DNA from: Hydractinia symbiolongicarpus
Lineage: Eukaryota; Cnidaria; Hydrozoa; Anthoathecata; Hydractiniidae
Assembly (NCBI RefSeq): GCF_029227915.1
Contig: NC_079884.1
Location: 10,416,001-10,480,000 of the forward strand
Reading direction: 5' to 3'
Length of the DNA: 64,000 bases
The translations under genes were made by a program, and so were the position numbers. Positions 1 to 10,855 of the stretch are shown piece after piece. The notes below the pieces were generated by a model, which saw only the letters and a list, made by a program, of their open reading frames with translations, did not search any database and was not told the origin of the DNA. Every line of letters starts with the position of its first letter. Position 1 is the first letter of the stretch.

Positions 1-1645
1 TCTTTCTTTCTTTTTGACATTATTAAACACATTTTTTGACCGTGAATTTACCGCAACAACACCTCTTCAAGATTCCGTTTTTGGAAACATTTTTTTTAAA
101 CCTTTTTTGAATGGAAATTGATTTTGTATTTTTTTTTATTATTTCATTGCTAGTCTTATTACAAAAGAAGACTAGTTTTTAGCCAATCATCGTGTCATAA
201 TAAACTTTTTTGTTCAAATTTCATTTATATTTGTTTTTCCAAATATCACGTTGACACCGCGAAGTTGGCGAGTCGTAAAATTTTACTAGAGTTAATTTCG
301 TAAAAAATGATTTGCGAAAATTGTTTTCCTTGTCTTTCTTTTTTTAGTTCTTCAATGACACCTAACAATGATTATGTTTAAAAGAACATTTGTCCCTCGA
401 ATAAAACACACGCATGTTCCACGTGGGCTAACACGAGGTAGCCAGGTGATACGCGAAAGCTAGGCTGATTTCTACTAAGCAAATTGGACGGCAAATTCGC
501 CGGCGAAATGTATGAGCTTGTGCGGTTTTATTTTTCATTTTGCTTCGAAAAATTCTTTTTGCTGAAAAGTAAAAGCCGGTCCTACTTTTTAGCGGCAAAA
601 TATTTCGTTGTAAAATTTTCAAAAAGGTTTTACAGGAAAGAATTCAAATAGCTGTTTAGTTTGTAATACTCCAGATCATAAGTTGTTTTTTTTTGCATCA
701 ATGAAATAATAAGTTAAGAAAAAAGAAAACATGAGAAAGATAATATAAATTCAAAATAGCTAAAATTATTCAAAATTTTACTGAGTCCATACATATTTGC
801 CGCAAGTAAATTCAACACAGAAATGCTGTCATTAGCTTTAGCTGTAAAATTTATTCTCAACCCCAGATCTCTTTAAGGTTCAATCTCAAAAAGAACTGGT
901 GACGAAAAGGAAGTTTAGACTATTTTTCAACATTTAACAGACTAAAACTCTTTAATTAACATGTATAATTGACAATACCATTATTATCGTCTCTGAGAAC
1001 TATTTAGTGGTACAACTAGTTTATTAATGAAGTCGCTTCAAAAAATCACTTAAAATTTTTTTACATATATTCCGGTCTGAAAAATATATACCTACAAATG
1101 AATTTATATTTGACAACACTTTTTTAAGATTTGGACTATATACAACTATAAAAAAAATTATATCTCATTTTAGAATATATATATAAAAGGTTTTTACTTC
1201 TTGTTATGACTGGACTGAGCGAGACAAGGCTCTTGGGTTTTAATCGTATTTTAGTTATGCATAACACAGACGTATATTGTAACGAAGTCGTAACACATTC
1301 ATTACATAACTTATGGCTACCTTTTACTTATAGTGTTACATGCCGTACGGCTACTTAGACCCCAGCAAGTACGTTACAGCACTTCTTTCGCAAAAATAAG
1401 TTCTACGAAATAATACGATTACTTTTCGTGCATAATAGAAATATTAATAATAAAAATAATATTTCGTTTTTATATTAACTTACAAATAGCATTTTCATGT
1501 TTAACAACTTTACAAAATTTCACTCATTTTTATGGGATAACAAGATGGGATTACAAAATGCGATGGGATTATAAAGTGTGACGTGTTTACAAAGTGATAC
1601 AATACACAACCTGTGTCGTGGTTGAAGTTACCATCACCGCAGAAA
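1..1645. other. AT-rich intergenic, no gene seen
   Basis: I see no coding stretch with family similarity or splice structure. The sequence is AT-rich with many T and A runs. The small open frame near 428-622 (minus) has no recognisable features. The part next to 1645 is the likely 3' flank of the minus-strand UPF0489 gene. Confidence 0.5.
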
Positions 1646-4600
1646 CTAAGTCCAGCCTTCACTTCCGAACACCAGATACGGATCATACACTATTCTCTTT
1701 ACCTGACCATGCTTTTTAAAAACTTCATCTAAACTTTCCAATATAACACTTTCGATATATCTTTGCTGTCGTCTTGGTGTATATCCATCTCGAAGTGACC
1801 GTGCTATTGTGAAAAATCTTGGTTGTGTATGATTATATATAAAGTTCAGCATATTCACTAATTGTTTCCCTCTTGTTTTTACTTCATTTGATGACCCTAT
1901 GTAGATTTGGTTTAACGTATCATTTGGGAATATTGTACCGTGGCAGAGAAAAAATTCTGATGAGGGTAACATCAATCTCGGACTGTTTCGTAAACAATAC
2001 TTTGCTTTTGACAAAGCGCGAATCTCTCTTGGTTTTAAAGACGAGAATAACACCGAGGCTTCTTCTTGTATTCTTTCTGGAGTAGTTTTACAAATATAGG
2101 ATTTAGTTCTGTCGTATAACTCGTTTTTAAACGTTAAAGCTAATTCTTCCGTGCTTTTATGGCCAAGTTTGCTAACTTGTAAAAACATGTCACGAATTTC
2201 TTTATTCAAAATCTGTTCAACATTTGTCGAGGTTGGACAATACAGTTCAGCTAATGCTTCGTTTACTACTTTCTGAGTTTCTAAACTTATGCCAGTATCA
2301 ATAAAACTTTGAACTCCGCTTTCAACACCAAAATAATCTTCATCGATATCAACGAACAAGTTCTTTACTTTACTTAAATCAACTAACCTCATAAACTTTT
2401 TTTCACTCACCATAATGTATGTGAAAGAACGAATCTTTGTACATTGATTCTGTGGTATTGTAATATCATTATCAACCTCCCGAATTAGATATGTACATAA
2501 GAATGAAGAGGTGGTTGAACGCTTATATACAGGTTTTTGACATTCGCAAATTACTTTCTCGTTTTTATTGCGCATGTATGTTCCAACGTATGAGTGCATT
2601 AGAGATGTGTAGTTGCTTCCCTCATTCCAAGATGGTCTCACCCAAACCACGTGACTTATCAAACCTTTCATTATGGCGGATATTATAAACACGTCATTGG
2701 ACTGCATTAATGGTAAAAACTCACTGTCACGTGACGGGGATTTATGTTTAAATTTTTGGAGTGGTTCGTATTCTTCTGGTGTAGCCATATCTGAATGACC
2801 GTCTATATGTATCTATGGAAACGAATCAAAAGCAGTGCGCTAAAAAGACTTACACAAAGGTCATTTTGTTGTAGCTACAAACATGTATTTTCGTTTATGT
2901 GGCAACGCCGATTATTAAAACCGACTTTACCCGCAAGAAGTAAAAATGTCATACCAGTGTATTTCCCTTGCTTCGGATAATTCCCTGCTCGACAGCTTTG
3001 TACCAATAGGGAATGACTATAAAAAAAATTGATTGGTTCGTTTGTACTTTTAATTTGATAAACTCTGATATCCACACTGAATGAAAAGTGTGGCGTGCAC
3101 ACCACATAGACTGAATGAAAAGTGTAGCGTGCACACTTCCAACCATATCTTTGAAATTTTAGAAAGGGATAAAAAGACCTAAGCTACTAGCATGTCTAAA
3201 TCTTTTAATTTGAATTTTAGACGAGCTATGAAAAAACAAGAATAAGTGAAAAATGAAAGCAATCGAATTTACTTTAATTTCTTTTAGTAAAAATAATTTT
3301 GTCTCTCTTTTAAGTGTTATCAGCTTTTTTATCGAGCAAATTTCTTTAGAAACTCGATCAAACGGCGCAGCTAGTTGTTCTTTTGTGGCAATAATTTCAT
3401 TTTTCAAAATATCTTGGCTAATTATTCTGATGGCTGTGATCATCAAATGCCATTCTCGTCTTTGTTTAATATCCCTTATTTTTTTTAATTAACATATACT
3501 ATATATGTTAATTAAAAAAAAAACTTTCCATATAAATCAACATTTTCAAAGTAAACATTTCGTGTGTATCTCTATAATAATAGCCGTCGTCTGTCTGTCT
3601 CTGCGCGGACCCCCCGCCAATTTAGAAAATGATGTTACGGAAACACGAATATCAAATGCAATATATTTTTATCCACTTTGTTGCGACGGGTAAAAGTTGG
3701 AATTAGGAATCAGAGATAAAATTTAATAGTTTGCTGAGTAAAAAGAAAAAAATATTTTTCTGAATTAATTCCATTCAACTATATAAATGTGGCAGTGACC
3801 GACTGTATCACAGTCAATATCAACTGCCAATATCACAGTTTAGTGTAAATAGGCCCATATACAAAAAATAAGTTAATAAAACAATTTAAAATTTAACTTT
3901 TTCCATTAGTTATATTTATTAATCAACAATTCCACACATAAGGATTGCTCCCTGATTGAGTAAAATATGTAGCTAAGAAAGCGGATGTACTTAATTAGAG
4001 ATAGATAAGATTTTGAAAGTAATAGTAATTATTAGTGGCGATTCGTAAATATTCTGAAAAACTTTATTGTTTGCTAGTCGTTAGCCCGTGGAAAATCCAC
4101 GGGTTCGCCCGTCCTTTTTATACCGCATTGCGTGCTTCTCGCTATTGCGCAGCTAAGCTACCATTTTGCGTGACAGGCAGACGGACGGACAGACGTATAC
4201 GGGTATTATAATATAGATGACATTTATTGAACCTTTCGCTTTTCCATCTCTCTCGATTTTCGGACTTCAGCTTTAGTCCCCTACTTATATTTTACCCAAC
4301 TGTGCGTCCTTTTGAAACAACTCCGCTTGTCATAAGCAACCCCAAAGTTACCTAACTTTAACTTATGATAAAAAAAAATCATGCAAGGCTTTTTTTCGGC
4401 CTAAAATTCTTGTTATGTTAAGTTTTTTTGAGAAATTCTGAAAAAAGTTAAATTCGAAGTTAGTTCCTTATAAGACAAAAATCTTTAAAAGCTCTGCGAC
4501 GAAGAGAATGTACAAAACATTTCTGTTAATCTTGCCTTCCAAATTTCCGCTTCTATAGACGGGAAATAAAACAGGAACGCGTTTTTTGTAGTGAAAATAT

Positions 4601-5056
4601 TAGATATTAAAAGACAAAAATAAAGAAAATTGACAGTATAGTAGCGTTGTTTAAAGCCCGTTGTCAGCCAAAGCTCTCACTGTCAACACTGGGGAGGAGG
4701 TCTAAAAAACGTGCTTTTAATCTCGTTTAAGTTATTTCATAGTGTAAACCAAACTTGAAGTATTAAATCAATATTAAATATCTATAAAAACAACAAACTA
4801 AGAAAGAAATAAAAAATTAAAACAAAATATGTATACCTTCGTTATGTTCGTCAACTATTACAACAGGCACATCATTTTTACTTGGTTTTAATTTGATATT
4901 TATTTCATATGTGTTGTCCCATGTTAATTTCCTTCTGTGAAACCTTCTACCAAGTATACTTTTCTCCAAATTCAAATAGAGAAACAAACCTACAGCTACT
5001 AAAGCCAATCCAAAAAACAAAATATACTTGCTTTTAAAACGAATCGCCTTTCCCAT
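1646..5056 (-). CDS. UPF0489 (C5orf22-like) family protein with N-terminal membrane anchor, 3 exons
   Basis: Exons (minus): 4837-5056, 2955-3016 and 1646-2812, with phases 1 and 0 that join cleanly into about 482 residues. Donors read GAAG/GTATAC and CTG/GTATGA; acceptors read TTTTATAG and CCATAG. Residues about 12-29 form one hydrophobic segment after a basic start, which suggests a signal anchor. The core begins VPVVIVDEHNE (about 63-73), runs through the 62-bp exon (VIPYW, then GNTL) and reaches HIDGHSD (96-102), the metal-site-like DxH motif of the family. Further family blocks are SHVVW, FVDIDEDYF and FTIARS. The ATG at 2786-2788 is internal: the codons for HIDGHSD lie just upstream of it. 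UPF0489 has an arginase/deacetylase-like pattern but, to my knowledge, no settled reaction. Membrane or secretory location is inferred from the anchor. Intron 1 (1.8 kb) carries a Helitron. Confidence 0.88.
3479..3520. repeat. Near-perfect AT palindrome in intron 1 of the UPF0489 gene
   Basis: TTTTTTTAATTAACATATA and its reverse complement face each other around a 1-2 base centre, giving arms of about 19-20 bases. It could form a cruciform or be the remnant of a fold-back element. No function is implied. Confidence 0.7.
3569..3690 (+). mobile_element. Possible second Helitron-type 5' end
   Basis: Begins A/TCTCTATAATAATAGCC followed by GTCTGTCTGTC, parallel to the 5' ends of the clearer Helitron copies in this window. 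A related block (GGAAACACGAAT, then GCGATATATTTTTACCGACTTTG) recurs at about 43012-43075. I cannot find a matching hairpin plus CTAG 3' end, so this is only a candidate fragment. Confidence 0.35.
4074..4217 (-). mobile_element. Short non-autonomous Helitron (copy 1)
   Basis: On the minus strand it starts A/TCTATATTATAATACCCG and ends with a perfect stem-loop (CCCGTGG, loop ATTTT, CCACGGG). The sequence CTAACGACTAG follows. A TC start, a hairpin about 10 bases from the end and a terminal CTAG are Helitron hallmarks. It is 144 bp, has no coding capacity and sits in intron 1 of the UPF0489 gene. The 3' flanking base is C rather than the usual T. Confidence 0.8.
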
Positions 5057-5754
5057 CTTTTTTTACAAGTGAGATTCAGCTAAACGAATAGCTTGTGAAA
5101 CTTTCAATATATCTTGGTAAACATAGCCACAGAATGAAAGTAACTTTCTCAATTACATATTTATATTACGTTATCATTAACTCTTCTTCGCAGTGGCTCG
5201 TTTTAGATGCTTAGTTTTGACGCTCAGTTGAGAGAGAAAGGAAGAATCTTCTCAACCTCGATCCCAGGGCTCTTTGTTTCTTTCTTTTTCAAAAAAAGAA
5301 AGAACTCCCTGTTGTCGTGTTTAAAATTATCCTGATAAAACAAAAAGTAAATTTTTGATATTTTTAAAATAAGCAAACTTATTAAAAACAATTTCGTCTA
5401 AACGATTCTTTATGATTTTTTTGTCATTAAAAGCGAACATAAAAGCCAGGTTTTGGCAGAAGTTGCATCGTCTTTTTGGTATGACAAATAATGATACATA
5501 TTTTGTATAAAAAATAATGTATAGCTAGAATATTAAACAGTTTTTGAGCTTGTATAGTCACACCCAAGCAACTCCCTATTACCAGTCTAATTTTGAGTGT
5601 TTTTTTTACATTTCTGACAAATTTTGAAGCCTGCCTGTCGAAACTACTGAAGCAAAGTCTTCTATAACAAGGTCTGCTGGCGTTATTCAGAAACTTTTCA
5701 AATTGCAGAACACTAATACATTGATCCTTTCAGTTAAGTTTTTGACATTCTAAA
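5057..5754. other. Upstream region of the UPF0489 gene, no gene seen
   Basis: AT-rich sequence that should hold the promoter of the minus-strand gene starting at 5056. I see no clear TATA box, repeat or coding segment. Confidence 0.4.
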
Positions 5755-6045
5755 CTTTAGTAAGCAAGTAAGTAAGCAAGTAAATAACGGGACGTTTTAA
5801 CGTCTTTGGGGATTTCATCCTAACGGTTAGCTCTTCTTTCCCTCCGACTGTAACTATGTTACATTACCGCCAGAGATACGTATAGCATTGCTCTAACTTG
5901 CTTGCCTGCCACACAAGCCGGTTAGCGGTCATTAGATGGCACCAAACGGGTTGAAAACACTGCATTTAGGGTGCGCCGGAGTGGGGACTCGAACCTGAAA
6001 CCTTATGATTACAAGTCGAATGCGCTACCACTACACCATCTCCGC
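5755..6045 (-). mobile_element. tRNA-derived SINE
   Basis: The 72-nt head (5974-6045, minus) has an A-box-like TGGTGTAGTGG and a canonical B box GGTTCGAGTCC, with a TGT anticodon in the expected loop (tRNA-Thr-like). Only about 5 of 7 acceptor pairs and 3 of 5 anticodon-stem pairs survive, so it is not a working tRNA. An unrelated body follows, ending in a (TTACTTGC)n-type tail at 5758-5788. Head, body and simple tail are the standard SINE plan. Confidence 0.72.
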
Positions 6046-6248
6046 AAACTTCAGCTGTAATTGAATGGGAGCATGGGAGAAGGTAAAAAGAATGAATACC
6101 TTGCTCAACCCGAGTTGCGTATTTTCTCTTCCCCGACGCTTTTTAGATACACCTTTGAGGCTTGTTTCAACGAGCCCTGGAGACAAGAATGGGGTGTTAT
6201 AATTCCACCAATAAGATTTGTTGTAGTGTATTGGTTAAACTGTGCGGT

Positions 6249-6409
6249 ACCGAGAATAGTTAACCTGTCAACGTAATAACAAAAAGGATGCTGTGTAAAA
6301 TGAAAAAAATATGTAACTATATTAAAACTACCGAGAATAGTTAACCTGTCAACGTAATAACAAAAAGGATGCTGTGTAAAATGAAAAAAATATGTAACTA
6401 TATTAAAAG
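6249..6409. repeat. 81-bp tandem duplication
   Basis: Two head-to-tail copies, 6249-6329 and 6330-6409, each starting ACCGAGAATAGTTAACC and ending near ACTATATTAAAA. They appear identical, so the duplication is recent. No gene is involved. Confidence 0.9.
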
Positions 6410-7177
6410 TAAAAATAGGAATGATAAGAAAGTAAAAGCTAAAACCAAAACTAACTGTCAAAAGTGTTCATGCGCAAAATATACATCGAGAATAGTTTAA
6501 ATAAACTCTCAATATAAAAAAACACGAAAAATTGTTATATCAAAGGTTTCATTAGAGAGGAGGGACTGAATTTAGTTCTTAAAATCGATGAGCTGTCGTT
6601 ATGTCATGGATTGGTTATAAGGAAAGTTTGATATACGTGTAAAACCAGGACGAGAGAATAAGTATCTAAAAAATCTGAGTGTCTGAAAAAATTGCAACAA
6701 AGCTAAATAACAAATCAACTTAAAAATACAATTGTTGTTGATATGAAAAATGCTAAATCCTGTATACTGTAAAACTCCTTATAAACGCCTTAGTCGTTTA
6801 TTTAATATTTTAAGGCTATAAACCTCAGGATTTTCATTTTAAATTAAATCTGAAATGATACGAAAACTAAGCATCATCATATTACCAATTCTCAAACAAC
6901 AGGTTTAATATTTTCTCTATCAAAGGTGTATTTAATCTGCTTTCTTCTCACAAAAATTACTTCTTATAAACAAACCCACTATTTATTAAAAAGGGATGGT
7001 TAAAAGGGGCGTTAAAAGGCAGGCGGGCGTTTATTACAGGATTTACGTGATGGTCATCTCCCTGTGTACGTACAAAGTGACCTTAAAATAGAAATCTTGT
7101 TTTAGGGATATCTGGCCACGACTTTTCTTTTGATGCGAAATCTGTACATAATATACAACTTTAAAATTGTAAAATTG
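6410..7177. other. Intergenic with ATAAACGCC-type repeat fragments
   Basis: No coding similarity. The stretch 6775-7050 contains TATAAACGCC / GGCGTTTATTA motifs shared with 35880-36280 and 62940-63000, which suggests a decayed interspersed repeat. Confidence 0.4.
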
Positions 7178-10100
7178 TTAGTATTCTGAATCAAAGTATA
7201 GTTCATACGGATCGTTAATTCTGTCTTGTGCTCTTTGCATATACTGGGCTGTCTTGTTCAACTTTTTACTTGCTTTCTTTGTATGTTCTTTCGTAGGGCG
7301 CGGTCGAGGTTGGACAGGTGGAGGTTGGACAGGTGGAGATTGGACAGATGGAGGCGCAGTATTTTGTTGTTTTGGCATGATCACCATGCGAGGTTGAGAT
7401 ACAGGTGGTTGATAAGGTTTAGCTGGCTGAAAAGGATAATTCGGTTGTGATTGTGGTACTTGCGTCATTGGGATGTAGTTTGAATTACGAGATTGGTGAC
7501 GTTCGTAACTAGGTGGTTGAGCGAAATTAGATACCTAAAATAATGTTATTAAAGTAAAAATCGAAAACAAAAAACAAAAAAATTCTTAAGTGTAAAGGTT
7601 TAGTTCCATGCCATAGTCTGCTCGAAAAATTTCAAGAAAAAAACTTCCTGAGCATGCGCTTTGATGATTTCTACTTTCTTGTGGAAAATTCGTTGTACAC
7701 ATTCTCCGAATCTATATTTTGTACATTCTTGCCGCCTGTTTACATAAAGTTATGAATTTGCCTAGGCGGGGGTCATTACTATAATTTAAAATTGCCTCGC
7801 AGACAAACAACTAGTTTTACAATATAGATTTTCTTTTTCTGCTTGTTTGAGAGTCAGTAGAAAGATTTCAACTTACATTTAAAATCGATAAGAGAATATG
7901 TATTTTGCTTTGTCACAATACGTGCAGAAAAGAATGCTGATATCAACCTCGTCCCTAGGGCAGCTTGTATCTTCTCTGACTTCGAGACAGCGATACGAAC
8001 ATTGTGTGTTTATAGTGTTTCTGATTTCTTCGTTGCATTTACTTTCGCCAACGATAGATTAGAAAAACAGGTTGTTGTCTACTGAAACCCCTATGTTTGC
8101 TTTTGTTTTTACTTGAAAAGAGCGAGTTTTTGTATCGAATTTAACATTCAAATTATTTTCTAGCAAAAGTTTTCTGAGTCGAGATTTTTGATCGAAATTT
8201 GACGTAGAATTCCCTTATAAGAAAACAATCGCATTATATAATTAACAAACTCGTGGTTGTGTGATGTCAAATCATTATCGTGGTTTTACATCACATCTAA
8301 CTTGTAACTTCTTCTTTTAAAGGAACAGGCAATTACTGTATTTATTATTATATAATTTCGCTGCGGGGTTAGCGTTTCAGCTTTTAGAAAGAAAAACGGA
8401 TTTACTAGAAAGGCGAAAATAATGAGTAAATACGGTGTACTGTCAAAATCTTGCTTAGTCCTTTATACCTTTTACAGGGTTGCAGGGCCGCAAAAAAGGT
8501 AGCTTGAACCTACTTGTGTCCTATTGTAACTGATCACAGCTGGTTGGGGAGCTTCCTGATAGCTTTGATTGTTATACACTTGATTCATTCTCTGTTCATA
8601 ACCATCTATAGGATAATCAGGGCTACTAATGATACCTCTATCTCTGTATACAGTTTGTCTCGTGTCTTGATAGTTTGGTCGATCTCTGCGAATATTTCTC
8701 TCTTGATTAAGATTTGGTCTGTATTCAGGAATATCTCTAGGTACTTCAAGATCTCTTTGTTCTAAATAAGGTCGTGCAGGTGCTCGCATATTTATTGGTT
8801 GCTCGTTGTAGTCATATCTTTCTCTATAACCACCATCATTATAGGCTAATTCTTGTCTTCCGTAATTCTCTGGTTGGTGAATCATGTTCCTTCCACGGCG
8901 CGAGATTTCTCTCTCAAATATTTCTTGATTGTATCTGTCATCCCATCGACTTGATTCTGTGAAGGGTTTTTCAAATTGGAGCATATTAGCAGGCGTGTCA
9001 GGGTATGTCTCCTCGATGTAATCATCACTTATAAAAACAAACACTGCTGGGATTATGACAGCTACAAACGCACATGCTGCAGATACACATGCGAAGTAAA
9101 ACATGATTGATGATTCTAGGTCTGCTCCAACAGATGAAAGAACAGCTCCTGGAACAAGTTTTTTTTCTGTCTTTTCTTCTGATGTGTACGCGATGCAAAC
9201 TCCAAATAACACAGCTAGAAATATCAAAAATATAATATTGGTAGCGTCTTCGGTTAATGCTGATGTATGTGGACCGAAAAAGGGGAGGAAGAAGTTGAAA
9301 AAATGGAATAACACTTACCTGACGCTAAAGCCAAGAATCCCACCGTGTAAATGTAGGATTTAAAGTAAGGAGTGTTTCTACCAAGAATTGTGATCAGCGT
9401 AAAAAAGAATGCTAAAGCAGACACAGCTGTGCCAGCTATCATTAATTTTTGGACGAGACCCATATCTAAGAGAAAAAAAACATTGAAGGAACAACGGGAG
9501 CATCATTCACAGCAATAACGTTTTTATTGTCCGTGTGTTAGGAAAACAAAAAAAAACAACAACGGCGACGGCGACGGCGACGTAGATATTACGACAACAT
9601 CAACGACAAAAACAACGACAACAACAACAACGACGACGACAACAACATCAACGACAAAAACAACAACAACAACGACGACGACGACAACAACAACAACGCC
9701 AAAAACAACAACAACATTAACAACAATAACAACAATAACGACAACATTAACAACAACGACAAAAACAACAACGAAAACAACAACGAAAACAACAACAACA
9801 ATAACAACAAAACATTTTTTACCATTCCATGGTGTGTCGTGCATTCCACTCTCATATTTCTTACATGACCATCCACCAGCTGGATCAGACTTCACACAAT
9901 ATTTCCATAAACCAATCTGTAACCACTCATATTCTGGTGTACCTAGTACGAATATACTTTTTATGCAACATTTATAGAAAATTTTTAGTCAAAAAATGGA
10001 AATCACTTGCACGAAATGTAGTAATTTATTATTAACTTAATTTTACCAACATCATAAAAGTAACAAAAACAATTTTCTTTCATTCATCAGCAATCTATGT

Positions 10101-10855
10101 TGGAAATACAAATTGATAACAAACCATCGCGTATGCAACATTTTTTTACACTCACAATTCCATCAAAATTGAAACCTTCAACCTTACCATCTTTTTATTT
10201 TTGAGGCATTTTGACTTTTAACTAACCTCAAAATAGAAAAGAAAAATTGGCGAAAAATGAATTTAGTAAAACTGGTTGCTCGCTAAAAAAGCCAGTAAAG
10301 AACTTTGGATAGTAAAATATTAGTCACTGAGTCAAAATTTAGTCAATTTTTACCGACCTTTTTTTACCAATATGGCACAAGACGTTTGTTACCAGAAAGC
10401 TACGAAAAATTGGCAGGCATTTAAAAAAGAGATCTAGACGTTTTTTTTTGCAAGAAGCAAAAATTTTGTTATGGTGGAGTACTAAAAAACAGCAGATACT
10501 TACCTTTCTTTTGCACCCACCAAGGTGGTAAAGAGGTCGACACAGCCGCAAATGTTGTGGCAGCTGCCAAGAAGAAAGCTAAAGCTAACAACAAGTAGAT
10601 CTTCTGTCTGTTTTTTGACTTCTGGATGCTTTCTACGTAAACACGTTCCGGTGGACCATTAACAAACCCAACACGTTGACGAGAATCATCGTGGTATCTC
10701 TCATCGACTCCACGATATCTATCATCCCCGCCATAGTATCTGTCATCTCCTCTAAGATACCTGTCGTCTCCCCTAAGATACCTGTCGTCTCCCCTAAGGT
10801 ACCTATCATCTCCTCTATGGTTCCTGTCATCTCCTTTATAATAGTAGGCTGACAT
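7178..10855 (-). CDS. Claudin/PMP22-like multi-pass membrane protein with long cytoplasmic tail, 5 exons
   Basis: Exons (minus): 10504-10855, 9823-9942, 9319-9465, 8514-9259 and 7178-7534; phases 1,1,1,0 fit throughout, giving about 573 residues. The N-terminal cytoplasmic part has repeats of GDDRYLR (residues 8-50). TM1 is at about 86-107. The loop carries WLQIGLWKYC followed by a second Cys (W124, GLW128-130, C133, C144), the claudin/PMP22 W-GLW-C-C signature. Hydrophobic segments follow at about 164-187, 196-208/215-233 and 260-285. The long tail is rich in R, Y, N, Q and P, with PPVQ repeats, and ends DPYELYFDSEY. The last junction (CAA/GTAGGT to TTTTAG/GTATCT) is the weakest; without it the frame would end at 8472. 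Claudins act in cell-cell junctions or as channel subunits; junctional function here is inference. The tail is far longer than in vertebrate claudins. Confidence 0.75.
9540..9815. repeat. Trinucleotide low-complexity tract (AAC/GAC/AAA) in a claudin-like intron
   Basis: About 270 bases of imperfect AAC, GAC and AAAAC repeats between exons 2 and 3 of the claudin-like gene. It creates long spurious valine-rich open frames on the minus strand. Confidence 0.9.

Noticed and set aside
2786-2788. ATG as the start of the UPF0489 protein
   Set aside because: The codons just upstream, after a CCATAG acceptor, encode HIDGHSD, and two upstream exons fit in phase.
5974-6045. Functional tRNA-Thr gene
   Set aside because: Acceptor and anticodon stems are mismatched and a SINE body with tail follows.
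8472-8513. Stop at 8472 as the end of the claudin-like protein
   Set aside because: A donor at CAA/GTAGGT joins in phase to 7178-7534, whose composition matches the tail. Kept as the less likely alternative.
9524-9895. Valine-rich 123-codon frame
   Set aside because: Low-complexity AAC/GAC tract read on the minus strand. Only its first part overlaps the real claudin-like exon 9823-9942, which uses the splice donor before the repeat.
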